Shown: one piece after another, positions 10,600 to 21,479 of the stretch | Layout: each line of letters begins with the position of its first letter | Position numbering within the stretch: position 1 is the stretch's first letter | From: Agapetus fuscipes | Lineage: Eukaryota; Arthropoda; Insecta; Trichoptera; Glossosomatidae | Reading direction: 5' to 3' | Assembly: GCA_951799405.1 (NCBI GenBank) | Contig: OX637344.1 | Location: 3,286,001 to 3,350,000, forward strand | DNA length: 64,000 bases | Position numbers and translations under genes: made by a program | Notes under the pieces: generated by a model | The model's database searches: none | What the model was told of the DNA's origin: nothing | What the model saw: only the letters and a program-made list of their open reading frames with translations

Positions 10600-11070
10600 A
10601 TTTATCAATTCATTATAAATTATGTGTGAATTTGAAAAGAAAATATATATTGTTTTGCAGATAAACAAGAAGCCAATTTAATTAATTGTTTTAAGTCATT
10701 AAAGAGGTGGATCTTTTATTTAGATGAAAATATTGCAGATGTTTTCCCATTTTTAAATTTCCCAGCAAATGGAAATACCTAAAGATGGAAATCCAATTAA
10801 CAAAGTTCGATGTTATTGTGATTCCCTTCACATTGTTGTTTACATTCAAAAGTAAATATTACGTCTTGGAAATCGGGAGCGCTGGTGGAAACAAGAAAAT
10901 GGAAAATTTCCTTTCTGAGTGCGACCTTGGAAATGGAAATGGATGAACGGTGAATGATCATTTTGAAATCACTGAATCGGTTCAATTAGTTGAAAAAAAA
11001 ATGAGTTGTATTTATAGTGGAATTACAAAATGAATTCGCATTTTGGATATTTGACAAACCGTTTTTAGAG
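10600..11070. other. unassigned
   Basis: AT-rich. A 62-residue minus-strand frame (10797-10985) has no recognisable domain. Confidence 0.35.
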
Positions 11071-11080
11071 AATTTATATT

Positions 11081-11130
11081 ATTCTTGACGTTTCGTTAGT
11101 GTCGTAGTCAACGCCTTCATTAGACGCTCT
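11081..11130 (-). repeat. single copy of the foldback core
   Basis: The minus strand gives CTAATGAAGGCGTTGACTAC, then CACTAACGAAACGTCAAG. This is the same core layout as the foldback right arm at 4663-4695, without an obvious partner arm. Confidence 0.5.
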
Positions 11131-11139
11131 TTTTGTGCA

Positions 11140-11630
11140 CAGTTTAAGGATAAACTTTATTAATGTTTTTTTTTGTAAAATTGTGATGATGTTAATATGC
11201 ACAAGTTGGCATTTAATAAATATTGCAGTTTTTATTTTTAGTATGTTTTTGCTTTGCTTTTAACTTTGTTTTTATATATGTTAATTTATTATTTTCTTTT
11301 CTTAGTTTTTCTTTTATGTTTTACCGTAATATTTCATACTTTTTATTCTTGTATTTTATTGTTTTGTATAAACTTCCTTTTGTATAAACATCCATGTACT
11401 TATTTTGTAAAGGGCTTAAGTATGCCGTAAATAAATAAAATTACTTAAAAGAAAACAAATAATCGGATATTTATTTCGCTTGCCAAAATAGTAAAGCTGT
11501 GTGAATCGACATTTTTTATTCAAAATGGACCAAAAAATTATGAAAAAGATACAAGGAACAAAAGGGTACAAAGAACTGTTTCACAAATGACAAAAAAACC
11601 TTTTACTTCCTGTTTCTCGTAATTAGAAAA
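11140..11630. other. unassigned AT-rich DNA
   Basis: Very T-rich plus strand, no supported feature. Confidence 0.3.
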
Positions 11631-11734
11631 ATCCTCATTTATCCAGGCATAATCCAGTGATTGAGTCGACAGGGCTGATAAACGTATGGGGCGGTTCAGG
11701 ACCCCAAGAAAAGATTTTCCAAAAAAAAATGTTA

Positions 11735-12005
11735 GGACAATAAAACTCTCGGTAGAGGCGGTGTTTTAGTTTACATATTTTATTGTTACACGCTGCGGTT
11801 GAGTTTAACTTTAAGTTGCACACTTGCGAAAAAAGTTTGGAATAACAAGCTCGTCCCATGTTGGAAGAGCAAAGCCAAATGCCTAATTGGAGGCTGCTCC
11901 TAATACCATTGACTTATGATATCCGTGGACTAGAAATTAATTTAACGAAAATAGACATTGTATTGTATCTGTTTCAACTTACTCACGAAAATAATGCTCC
12001 TTTGT
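11735..12005. repeat. repeat E copy with longer flank
   Basis: CTCGGTAGAGGCGGTGTTTT and CGCTGCGGTTGAGTTTAAC are the family core. The downstream segment (TGACTTATGATATCCGTGGA to AACTTACTCACG) is the inverse of 17380-17460. Confidence 0.6.
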
Positions 12006-12079
12006 AAGAAAGAGGACAAAAAACTTCACAGCTGAATTACCATGTGTATAAAAAAACTTTAATTTAATAATGTTCCTAG

Positions 12080-12315
12080 AAAGGTGGTACCGCCGCGGGC
12101 GTAATTCGGAAGAGGGGAAGAGGTAGATCCCCCTCACGATGGACCGATCAAGTGAAGACAGCAGCAGGCACCTCGGTGGTTGGAACGTTGCTGGCAGCGC
12201 AGTCAAGAGAAAACTGGAGAAGATTGGTTGCTTCCACAAGGGTCACAACCCTCAATAATATTCCCGAACCAGTCCGAGTTATAAATCTTGTGATCGATAA
12301 AATTGACGAATTATA
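12080..12315 (+). pseudogene. LINE reverse-transcriptase C-terminus relic
   Basis: The plus-strand frame reads RKRGRGRSPSRWTDQVKTAA, then QSRENWRRLVASTRVTT, and ends at a stop near 12313. The basic GRGR-P-RW-D motif followed by NW/EW-R is the usual tail of RTE-like and related non-LTR retrotransposon ORF2 proteins in animals. Only about 75 codons remain and no catalytic domain is present. Family assignment rests on this motif alone. Confidence 0.65.
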
Positions 12316-12480
12316 AAGGAAAAAAGCATTATTTTAAGACATTATGGCATGTGTTGTAATTGGGTGTCAAAACACAAAATAGAGACAGCAAGAAAACATA
12401 AAATTTGACACGTAAAAGCATGTTTCCTATGACTACACCACTGCAACGTTTGACAGGACTGAGACAAATGTGGACTATAT

Positions 12481-12735
12481 TCTGTATCTAATCTGATCTA
12501 ATCTAAGTTGCAAAGATATGTTACATTGGAGATTCACATTACATGCATTTTCACAACCAGACACGTACAAGTTCGCGCTTGCACATGCCGCATGTGAACC
12601 AACAACACAAAAACCAAATCTCAAATGGACACACACCCTGCAACACTTGCCGTCCTTTCCTGAGACAGGGGTGACATTGGCAAAGTGAACCATTTTTACA
12701 ACATGGGTGGTTAGCCGCATACCCACCTATAATCA
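12481..12735 (-). repeat. SINE-C copy
   Basis: Complete from TCTAATCTGATCTAATCT to ACCCACCTATAATCAAGG. Belongs to the subgroup with ACATTGGAGATTCACATTAC near the tail. Confidence 0.9.
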
Positions 12736-12924
12736 AGGAACTATGTATTAATGCAGTAAGGTAGTTTCTGCTCCTCTATGTTATTACTCAATGCTTAATA
12801 CCAAAGCCAAATGACCCGATTCCGCAAAGAGGTATTTTTATCCCGGGCAAAAAGAAGAGTTCCCGATTCATTGTCCGAGCGGTAACGATCAAAGCTGGTA
12901 CCTTTATTAAAAAATCCTATAACT

Positions 12925-13185
12925 GCAGTAATAATAATAATAATAACAGGCTGATTTATTTTAAATTACACATGATAAGAGAGCGCCGTTTTTGTGTGTG
13001 TCACACCTCAAGGGCCCTCTCCGATCATGGATAAGACTTTCTAAACAAGTGTGCCCTGAGTGCTCCTCGAAATACACCCACAGATTTGGAGTTCTTCACT
13101 CCGGGTGGCAGTCTGTTCCACTCCACCGGCCCCGCAACACGGAAAGCGCGGTCTCCGAAGTTTGTACGAATCTGACGGCGCGGCT
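12925..13185 (-). pseudogene. CR1/L2-like LINE 3' end carrying the SINE-B tail
   Basis: The minus strand encodes FGDRAFRVAGPVEWNRLPP, then GVFRGALRAHLFRKSYP and a stop, the familiar last exon-like block of CR1/L2-type reverse transcriptases. Directly after the stop come GAGAGGGCCCTTGAGGTGTG, CACACAAAAACGGCGCTCT, AAATAAATCAGCCTG and (TTA)n. Apart from a roughly 16-nt insertion, this UTR is the SINE-B tail. The relic is therefore the best candidate in the window for the LINE lineage that mobilised SINE-B. It is 5'-truncated and not coding. Confidence 0.8.
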
Positions 13186-13199
13186 GAACCAAATAGTAA

Positions 13200-14060
13200 A
13201 CCAGTAGTAAAAATAAACATGATATAATTTTAAATCACGTCAAGATTAGCTCAAAAGATGAATAAATGGTTTGATTTTTTACAGGCCTTATATTAATACT
13301 CATTTTTCTTAGAAATAAACTTATTATTTTATTTAGAGCTTATTATATAAAAACCAATTAAAATTTATTTAACAAGTCTCGTATTTATTTTTTAACAGAT
13401 TTTATTTCTTGAATTCTATTAAATTTATAGAACATTAAAAAAATCTAATAAAACACTGTTTTATTGTCACAATTAAGTATGTATATTAATTTTATTTTGA
13501 TTAATAATAATTACCGTTTTCGATCATTCAGGTAAGAATAAAAATCATTTTGATACTCTAAAGGTAAAACTGAATAAGTGACATATTAAGCTAATATGGG
13601 TTCCTCAGGTAAAGTGACTCTGTGTCCGAAGCGAGTGTAAAATAAATTGCGTAAAATAAATCTAAAAAAATAAAATTAAATACATAAAACCCGGGTAATA
13701 ACAATACAGTATATTGACTTAAAAAATGATAACAAAAGCATTTCACCTTATCTATTTTATGAAGTTTTTTTTTCGATACACTTCCCAAAGAAAATAATGG
13801 AAAAATCAAATTAGGAGGTTATTTATTTTCAATGTACTCGTATGTACATATATAGAATTTTTTTTGTACTTAGTAATCCATCATCCTGTCTATAAAGTGT
13901 AAACCAAAATGTGTCCCCCCTCCGTCCCCCCTAGCCTATTACGTATTTGGGGACTTTCCCATTTATAGGTCACTCAGCTGGACAAATACAATTTACAAAA
14001 AAAAAAATACAATTTACAAAACTTACAGCACCTACACTCAAATTTCACCCAATTTTATAT
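13200..14060. other. unassigned AT-rich DNA
   Basis: Long A/T-rich stretch with a C-run at 13914-13931. No supported element. Confidence 0.35.
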
Positions 14061-14088
14061 CTAGAATGTTATCTAATCTAATCTAATC

Positions 14089-14312
14089 TATAAATATTTA
14101 AAAATATAAATGGTAAAACATTGTTTTAATTTACTTTATTTTATTTGTTTATGCTCGAATTATTTTAGGTTTTGAAAATTATTTTATAAAAATATATTTG
14201 TAACCATTCTGCTCTTGAAGATGCCTCATTAGGCGAAAATATTCGAGCATAAACAAATAAAATAAAGTGAATTAAAACAATGTTTTACCATTTATATTTT
14301 TAAATATTTATA
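14089..14312. repeat. foldback with 72-bp arms
   Basis: Arms 14089-14160 and 14241-14312 are inverted repeats with a single mismatch. The 80-nt spacer contains CTTGAAGAT, a perfect 4-bp hairpin (GCCT-CATT-AGGC) and GAAAAT, next to ATTCGAGC of the right arm. This again resembles a hammerhead-type core. Confidence 0.85.
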
Positions 14313-14344
14313 AAAATGGACTTTCACTGTGTTCACAGATCAAC

Positions 14345-14605
14345 ACTAAAAAATATTAATCTAATCTAAGTTGCAAAATATATGTAACATTAGAGATTCA
14401 AATTACATGCATTTTCACAAACAGGCACGTATAAGGTCGCGCTTAAACATGCCGCATGTGGTCCTACAATATAAAAACCCGAAACTCAAATGAAAATACA
14501 CCCTGCAACTCCTGCCGACTTTCCCTGAAACAGGGGTGACATTGGCAAAGTGAACCATTTTCCACAGCATGGGTGGTCAGCGGCATACTAACCTATAAGT
14601 CAAGT
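14345..14605 (-). repeat. SINE-C copy
   Basis: Runs from TTAATCTAATCTAAGTTG to ACTAACCTATAAGTCAAG, close to consensus. Confidence 0.9.
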
Positions 14606-14694
14606 GAAATGCAGGTAGGATTAAAAAGATTTCAGGAAATTTGTGAGAAGGTACCTTCTGCTATTTATGCGAATTTTATGCAATTTACACAACC

Positions 14695-15170
14695 TGGCCG
14701 GTCCGGTCTGCGGTATAACTTCGGACTCGTAATCGAAGGTTGTGGGTTCGAATCCCGGGGAGCACAAAAAATATACCATTTATATTTTCTAATATGCTCG
14801 TTGCTGGAATGAAAAGTTCATATACCTTTACCAATGACTAGTCACCAAAGGTCCATCCAGTCTTACAGCAACTGGGTCTCCCTTGAGAATTGTTGCTTTG
14901 TGGCAACGATAAAGCTCGTAAAAAGTCGTGTCGATGACTAAGTCGTAGAATGCTTGCAGTCCATGCCGAGAGCAAGAGTTCGATCCCCGCCGAAGGGTTC
15001 GACATGGAGATTATTTCAAGCTCAAAAAAAAATAACACCGGCAAGGTTTACTCAGCTGGGATGCCCTCTCTTGAAATAAATTGTTGACGTAAGGCCGGCC
15101 CCCTACCCGTAAAAATAAATAGGTCCCGAATCACAAAAAGTGACACTATATGCTTAACTTAGTTGCATTA
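14695..15170 (+). repeat. SINE B-A dimer, complete
   Basis: SINE-B head (CGGTCCGGTCTGCGGTATAA, B box GGGTTCGAATCCCGGGG) and body, joined near 14918-14925 to a SINE-A head whose A box has decayed, then the SINE-A body to its normal end. Confidence 0.85.
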
Positions 15171-15257
15171 CAAAACACAATATGTACATTGTACAAAGTG
15201 TCCAAAATTCTGACAATTCACAGAATTTTTAAAACACACTTAGGTACTCGGTACTTG

Positions 15258-15560
15258 GACCGGTCCGTAGTCCGTAGTGGCAACACTTCGGACTCGTAAA
15301 TGGAAGGTTGTGGCTTCGGATCCCGGCGGAGCACAAAAATATACCATTTATATATCGAATGTGCTCTTCGCTGGGTTGAAAAATTCATAAACCTTTACCA
15401 AAGACCGGTCACTGAAAGGTCCATCCAACCTTACAACAACTGGGTTTGCTTGAGAATTGGCGCTTTCTACAGCGACGACCAAGCTCGCAGAGGGCTCTTG
15501 AGGTGTGATACACACAAAAACAGCGCTCACCAAATAAATCATCCTAATATTATTATTACT
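15258..15560 (+). repeat. SINE-B copy, full length without 5S head
   Basis: Head GACCGGTCCGTAGTCCGTAG with a small duplication in the D-loop region, body, and tail CAGCGCTCACCAAATAAATC followed by ATT repeats. Confidence 0.9.
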
Positions 15561-15599
15561 CAAAAATTCACACAATGATTTCGACCAATTAAAAAATTG

Positions 15600-16085
15600 T
15601 GACATAACACTGTCGGATCACCAGGGTTTTAATTCTACATATTGGTTACTGGCGATCCTAGTTATGTAAACCTGTGAACTTTCACCGCCGAGAAAAACTC
15701 AAAAGTGGAACATCCGTTCCGAGTTTCCAAAATTCACAAAATTCGCAAAGCCCATAAAATTCACAAAATCCTGGCCGGAAAGAGCGCAAGTAAAATACCG
15801 GCGCTTCCATCCATCACTGACCGAGCATTTGATTGTGTTCGCTAGTGCTCCGACCTCCGGTGGCATCGACGAAATAAATGGAAAAAACGACAAGTATTTC
15901 CAGCCGCATATATTTTATACGTATGCGAGTACATATATATGGAATTGGAAAATGTTTACTATTCATTTGGAAACATACTCGTACATATATTGTTGTGGAT
16001 TTGTTTCGAATTCCAATTTCGCGGCATTACAAAAAAACTGATTGTTTTAGATGAAGTGTGTTTTGTTACAATTTTCAATTTCAAA
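15600..16085. other. unassigned
   Basis: Contains short direct repeats AAAATTCACAAAAT around 15728-15770. No element or gene recognised. Confidence 0.35.
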
Positions 16086-16089
16086 GCAG

Positions 16090-16235
16090 GTTGACGGTTG
16101 ACCACCCATGCTGTAGAAAATGGTTCATTTTACCAATATCACCCCTATTTCAGGGAATACGTATCTGCTTGTGAGAATGCATATAATGTGAATCCTTAAT
16201 GTTACATATCTTTGCAACTTATTTTGATTAGATAA
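16090..16235 (+). repeat. SINE-C copy with internal deletion
   Basis: CCCCTATTTCAGGGAA is joined directly to TACGTATCTGCTTGTG. About 100 bp of the middle is missing; both ends are kept. Confidence 0.8.
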
Positions 16236-16239
16236 GTGC

Positions 16240-16322
16240 GGTCGATGCGATGGTTCAGTTGGTAGAATGTTTGCTTTCTATGCTAGAGGGCTATAGTTCG
16301 ATCCCCACTAAAAGTGTCGAGT
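16240..16322 (+). repeat. SINE-A head only
   Basis: TGGTTCAGTTGGTAGAATG (A box) and ATAGTTCGATCCCCACTAAA (B box), then AGTGTCGAGTGAAAT in place of the normal body. Confidence 0.7.
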
Positions 16323-16712
16323 GAAATAGAAAAAAAAATGCCGTCGTAATGAAATGTGCAAATCTATTATGCAAAAAATGACTTTAAAAATGGGGATTTT
16401 CCTTTGCAAACACATTTTTAATCCATCAATACGTTATGAACACGAATCCATTCACATTTTCCAGAAATTTTAATCACAATTTTTTTTTGCATTTTTGAAA
16501 TCACAAAAGATTTTTGAATCTCCTGACGCGGCGTCGGCCTTTACAAAAAGACGCTGACGAGGCGGTGGCTCTCGCGCCCGTCTTTTTAACTCGTTAACTT
16601 TTACAGAGAGCCCGATGAATGTTCACAAGAATCCTTTCATGTCACTCCTTAATCATCTTCACCAATGAAACGGCTCTGTTTTCCAGGAATTTCAGTAACA
16701 GAAGTATAAAAA
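16323..16712. other. unassigned
   Basis: AT-rich apart from a GC-rich segment at 16524-16586 with related CGGCGTCGG and AGGCGGTGG bases. No family recognised. Confidence 0.3.
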
Positions 16713-16714
16713 TG

Positions 16715-16862
16715 TATTCCTAATTAAACGCTCTCTAGAGGCACTGCTTAAATGTCTAAACATTTTCTGTTGAACGCAATGTTAATTTAATAGTTAAAGC
16801 TTATACTTGGGGTCATTGAGTTATAATATAGAGGAGTAGAAACTAACTTTTGGCATTTATAC
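16715..16862. repeat. repeat E copy
   Basis: AAACGCTCTCTAGAGGCACT, then GTTGAACGCAATG and CTTATACTTGGGGTC, with the AGAGGAGTAGAAACTA flank. Confidence 0.65.
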
Positions 16863-17350
16863 ATACTTTGGAGCACAGTTGTCCCCAGTCCTGTCAAAAA
16901 CAACAATTTAACAATCATTTCTTACAGGACCTAAACTGAGTTGGATGTACGACATCATAGGAACTACAGGCAGAGGATGGCTGAACACAGCAGCTGATAG
17001 ACAAAGTTGGAGAGGATTGCAGGAGGCCTACGTCCATGAGTGGACTAAGAAAGGCTGAGAAAGAAGAAGAAGAAAATACTGACGTTCTTACATGTGAAAT
17101 CCTGTGTTTTCTTGTTGTTTCCATTATGTTTTTCGACACCCAATGATTAATTACACATGACATAATTTTTTTAAGTAATTCCTTTTACGTTTAAAAATTA
17201 ACAAAAATACCGATCAAAAGTTTTATGACGCGTGCGCACAATGTTCGCGCAGAAATGAATATCAATGCTGCCAACATTCAAGAAATATTTCTTAGTTTCA
17301 TCCAAGTTTTTTTTGTATACAACTAAATGACTCAGTAAACATCTTTGTTC
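16863..17350. repeat. repeat G copy 2, interrupted by a LINE fragment
   Basis: Same sequence as 2912-3560 but lacking the SINE dimer there. It carries instead a reverse-transcriptase fragment at 16916-17090, flanked by TTCTTACA on both sides. Confidence 0.75.
16916..17090 (+). pseudogene. RTE-like LINE 3' end with target duplication
   Basis: The plus frame reads LSWMYDIIGTTGRGWLNTAA, then RQSWRGLQEAYVHEWTKKG and a stop, the typical terminus of an RTE-clade reverse transcriptase. An (AGA)n tail follows. TTCTTACA occurs just before the insert and again after it. The homologous unfilled site is visible at 2966-2975, so the insertion boundaries are unusually clear. It is an extreme 5' truncation of about 50 codons. 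Confidence 0.8.
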
Positions 17351-17379
17351 TCTTTCTAACTGAGGACCATTTTCGTAAG

Positions 17380-17640
17380 TAAGTTGAAACAGATATTATA
17401 TAATGTCTATTTTCGTTAAAATAATTTCTATTCCACAGATACTCGTATCATAAGTCAATTCTTGGGGTACTGTTTCGCACGAATTTCAATATTCCAAGTA
17501 TAAAACTTTACGTGTAAACTCAGATTTGTTGTACGTCGAAAAGATATGAAAACGTATACGCTATCTAGAGGCACTGTCTTAGTTTTTATACATTTTTCAG
17601 TAAAGTTTTTGGTTGAGCTTTAAGGTAATGGGATACTCTC
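17380..17640. repeat. repeat E copy with longer flank
   Basis: GTAAGTTGAAACAGATAT to CATAAGTCAATTCTTGGGG is inverse to 11910-12000. The core TATCTAGAGGCACTGTCTTA follows. Confidence 0.6.
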
Positions 17641-18510
17641 TGTTCCACGAATTTCTGATCGTTTGAAATCGAGGAGGCCTCTGCACAGATTGTGTGAGTG
17701 GAAGTTACGCAGAAACTACTTGATGAATTAGTTCATAAAATTTGCGAAAACACTTTGATTAATTGGAGACCGTAATTTGACATTATGTAAGCCAGCTGAG
17801 TCCGCGACTTTGAAGGGCGCTTCAATAGAAAGTGACAGATTCTTCGCAGCTCGTAAAATTTCAGCGAAAATTTGTTTTTCAGGAAATTCTACTTTGAAAA
17901 GTTAGACATGCTTTTCCATGGAATATAGCAGCAATCAGTGTTATTCACACATAGTAAACCCATGGCTTATCTGTTACCTAATTTTTCTAAAAAAAAATTT
18001 GATCCGTGAATTTGATTAACTGAAATACAAATAAAAAATACTCGTGGTAAGTGTTTTTGTAGTGTTTTGCTTTAGGTCCTTGAAAAAAAAATTTTTTTTT
18101 TTTTGAAAAAGGTATTTACTATTATTATTTTGGTATCTATCTACGAATAATACTGACAAAAAAATCTACAATTATTTGTCGCGTAAAATAGGCTTCAATG
18201 ATCAAAAGATATATCTGATTTTGATACATAATATGTATAATGATAAAATTGCAATGCTTAAAACCTTGGATTGTTTTTTTTTAAATAAAGAGAAATTCTA
18301 AATTTTCAACCGAAACACTGTGGTAAGCCATTATTACACGTTTATTCGAAATATATATATTTGTGCATTATTTTTATTTTAAATCAAGAATTGATCAACA
18401 TTTCTACTGGTCTTTTCAAAGTGTCAATCTTACTATGTAATTAATCCAGTGACTGTTTTTTTCCAAAATTTAAAATTTAAAACAAACTTACAGCAATTTT
18501 ATCGTTCGTG
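17641..18510. other. unassigned AT-rich DNA
   Basis: No coding or element signature. Homopolymer A/T runs near 18090 and 18265. Confidence 0.35.
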
Positions 18511-18815
18511 ACTAAGCTACACATAAAGTGTTACTTCATGCCGCGTTTCCCCCGAAGGGGTCGCAGCTGGCGAATGGAACCTATTTATTGTTACAAGTAA
18601 GCGAGCCTGCATTACGCAAACCACTTCAATTGAATTGGGGGTTACCCAGGGGGCTGGTACTCATTTTTTTCTGAAGATTGAGTATTTTTTTTGTTGTAAA
18701 TTTTGGGTTTGAAATAAGCACCGAAACAGAAAATTATTCTGACACCCCAGGTGGGATTTTAACCCGAGCCTCGGGCAAGGAGTGCAAGCACTCTATCAAC
18801 TGAACTATCGACCGG
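18511..18815 (-). repeat. SINE-A copy
   Basis: Complete but diverged, from CGGTCGATAGTTCAGTTGAT to TATGTGTAGCTTAGTC on the minus strand. Its middle lacks about 15 bp. Confidence 0.8.
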
Positions 18816-18989
18816 AACACACTGGACCGGACCAAAATGTTACCTTTTCAAGATACGAAACTTACCCTAAAAAGGTTATACAATATTGTAATGGCTTAAA
18901 TTCCCAGCCGAGTCTAGACCCGTCTAGTAGTCAGATAAATGTAGGCACTCACATTAGAGCTAAGCAGGCAGGGGCAGACCGCAATTAGC

Positions 18990-20295
18990 TTTTAAATCAT
19001 CTTTTCTGCGGGACATTTCGTGTCGTGAGCTCCGGAAAAACACAAAGCGGGCTGTCACGGCCGCAAATGTCCGCCCGTGCTAATGGAGGAGAAGTCTACG
19101 AAATATAACGGATATAATATACGTAGGATTACAATATAAATGTATGAGGATGTAGAGCAGAGAGCGCAGAGATAGGAAAGGAAGGCGGTAGAAGATAAGT
19201 AGTGTTTTCGAGAAGTAAACCTTTTTTATGGTTTTATACGTCGCCAAAAAGATTTCGATTCTTTCGTAAATAAAAACATTTAAGTCTGAAATTGTAGGCC
19301 TACATTGTTGAGGCCGACGACGAAGTTTTTGGAGTAATAGGAACTAGTTAAATTTACAAATTAATTTTCTGTCGTAATCCTAAGATTGCCTTACAGCGAT
19401 GTTTCATCAAGCATTTCCGCCATTCCTCTATAACTATGGAAATCCTTTTGCGCTCTTTTTCAGAGAAACATAACAAATAATATCTGCCAGTAAATCTTGT
19501 ATGAAATCCCGTATGGTCGTTCTCGGACGTTTGTCCCCTCGATCATCCCCTCAATTATAGTCAAAAAGACACCTTCCTGGTGTATATCGTCTCCTATCCA
19601 TCTTGCACGTCATTGGGAAAGGATTTTGAGCAGATGCCTTCCTCCTTCGATTCTTTGGAGACTCTCTTGATTCGTCAATTGTGTATATTTCAAATCCAAC
19701 AACAATTAAGATTCTCAATTTTCAAACACAAATCCCTGTAGCTTCCCCCCAATTAATTACCCTCTCTTTCCCCTTGTCATAGCTCCACCCCCCAAAACTG
19801 TCTCCTTAATGCACTTTTGTAGTTTTCAGTTATTTTATTTTTGTCATTTGTTCTCTCAAAAACTGTGTGTGAAAGTGCTCAAGATAGTCGTGGGGAACAT
19901 TCGAGTCGTGGGGAACAACTTTTTATTTTTATTTTTGGTTTCTTAATTTAGGAAAGACTTGGTTTTAGAAATCACTGCTATTAAGCTGTCAGGCGCCACT
20001 CGCCGTGGTTTACTAGCCGGCTCTCTATGTTACTAACTCGTCTAGTCCACTGTCTGGGGACGAGGCGGCACTCTCCCACAACCTGTCGTGCCATGAGAAA
20101 CCTTCACCCGGCCAACAATAGCCATAGCAATCATACTTTTATGATACGAACGGGTCCGAGGTAGCAGAGAGAGGATGCGGACTAAAAAGGTTCTCGAAAA
20201 AAATGGCAATACCATTAGGACCCGTTCACATGATGACAGTTACTGCGTATTTTTTTATTTAAAGATTGAAACATCAAAAATATGAATTATTGATC
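18990..20295. other. unassigned, the longest stretch without known repeats before 28 kb
   Basis: Mixed composition with G+C-rich patches at 19020-19090 and 20000-20115. No frame longer than 60 codons and no recognised element. It could be unique intergenic or intronic DNA. Confidence 0.35.
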
Positions 20296-20301
20296 TGATA
20301 A

Positions 20302-20593
20302 GGGGCTGTCCATATATTACGTCATTCGCATTAAGGGGGGGGGGGGGAGTCTGGTCTGCGGATGATGGCAAATGATGTACGAGTAGCAAAAGTGACGTCG
20401 TTCTTGTAAATACCCATTTCTACAAAATATACAAAATATTATGTAAGTAATATAACATTATTAATTATTAAGCTTATTCATTATTACAGCAAGAGGGGAG
20501 GGGGGGTCATTAGATAATGACTATAGGATGATTGTAAGGGGGGGGGGGGTCGAAAATCGGCCAAAATCGATGACGTAATTTATGGACGGCCCC
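20302..20593. mobile_element. 292-bp MITE with G-runs and TAA duplication
   Basis: Ends are GGGGCTGTCCATATATTACG and TAATTTATGGACGGCCCC (imperfect TIRs of about 23 bp). TAA flanks both sides (20299-20301, 20594-20596). Two runs of 12 or more G and several shorter ones lie inside. TAA duplication with GGGGC-type ends fits a PIF/Harbinger-like MITE; the superfamily is an inference. Confidence 0.75.
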
Positions 20594-20689
20594 TAAATGG
20601 GCATTCTATACAGGATAAAGAAGTGAATCTAAAATAAACTAGCTCTTGCCGATTTTTTCTATAAAAGAGGTGAACATAGACAAAAGTGG

Positions 20690-20958
20690 ACCAATTTTTG
20701 CAACATGGTTGGTCAGCCTCATGGCTCATACCCACTTATAATGAATTCATGATGTCAATGTCACCCCTGTTTCAGGGAAGGACGGCAAGAGTTGCAAGGC
20801 TTATGTTCATTTGAGATTGGGTTTTTATATTGTAGGTCCACATGCGGCATGTGTTAGCGCGAAATTATACGTATCTGCTTGTGGGAATGCATTTAATATA
20901 AATCTTAAATTATAATTATCTTTGCAGCTTAGATTAGATTAGATTAGATTAGATGACC
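20690..20958 (+). repeat. SINE-C copy with a rearranged start
   Basis: From 20755 on it is a near-consensus copy ending (TTAGA)4. Bases 20690-20745 contain the start region in opposite orientation (GGTTGGTCAGCCTCAT), so the 5' end is rearranged or two copies abut. Confidence 0.85.
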
Positions 20959-20961
20959 TGA

Positions 20962-21206
20962 TTGATCAGCCATAGTCTAATGGTTAAAAATACGGATTCG
21001 TAATTTCGTAAAGGTCGTGGATTCGATTCCTTGCAGACCACATCAAAATTATCTTTTTTTTTTCTCTAAAATGCTCTTCATTTGGTTAAAAAAATCATGT
21101 GCCTGTACCAAAAGTCCACCTATCTTGCAGAAAAGGGGTCTCGCTTAAGAATCTGCTGGTTTCTAGTGAACTTAAAAAAAACAGCGCTCATATATTTTTT
21201 TTAAAT
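20962..21206 (+). repeat. SINE-B variant
   Basis: Head CAGCCATAGTCTAATGGTTA and B box GGATTCGATTCCTTGCAGA, diverged body, and ACAGCGCTCATAT just before SINE-D. Older than the main B copies. Confidence 0.65.
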
Positions 21207-21207
21207 A

Positions 21208-21430
21208 GATTTGCGAAGAGGAATTCAATTCACCAACCTATATTTGCCGGGCCTGTTGTCTTCATGCGAAAGCAGAAGCTTTGCTGGTTCAACGTTCAAT
21301 GGCATCTGTTGAACCAGGGTCGAAGTCATGGTCAAAGGGGCAGACGTGATTCGAACCAGCAATATTCTGTTCCAAATGCGCTTGTCAAAAATAGCGACTC
21401 CCTCGGCCATAACACTGATTTGTTATACAA
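21208..21430 (-). repeat. SINE-D copy
   Basis: On the minus strand it reads TATGGCCGAGGGAGTCGCTA, a spacer, GCTGGTTCGAATCACGTCT (B box) and a body to TTGAATTCCTCTTCGCAAAT. The wide A-to-B spacing suggests a tRNA with a long variable arm (Leu/Ser type). Confidence 0.65.
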
Positions 21431-21479
21431 GGTTGAAATAAGTTAGCGAATCGCTTTCTTCTTCTCAAATTCAATAAAA

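Noticed and set aside
10797..10985. Second exon of the BMP-like gene
   Set aside because: It is on the right strand and open, but shows no propeptide or cysteine-knot pattern, and no convincing acceptor in the required phase was found.
20936..20955. Telomere-like repeat at SINE-C ends
   Set aside because: TTAGA differs by one base from the arthropod TTAGG repeat and is confined to SINE-C termini, so it is the element's own tail.
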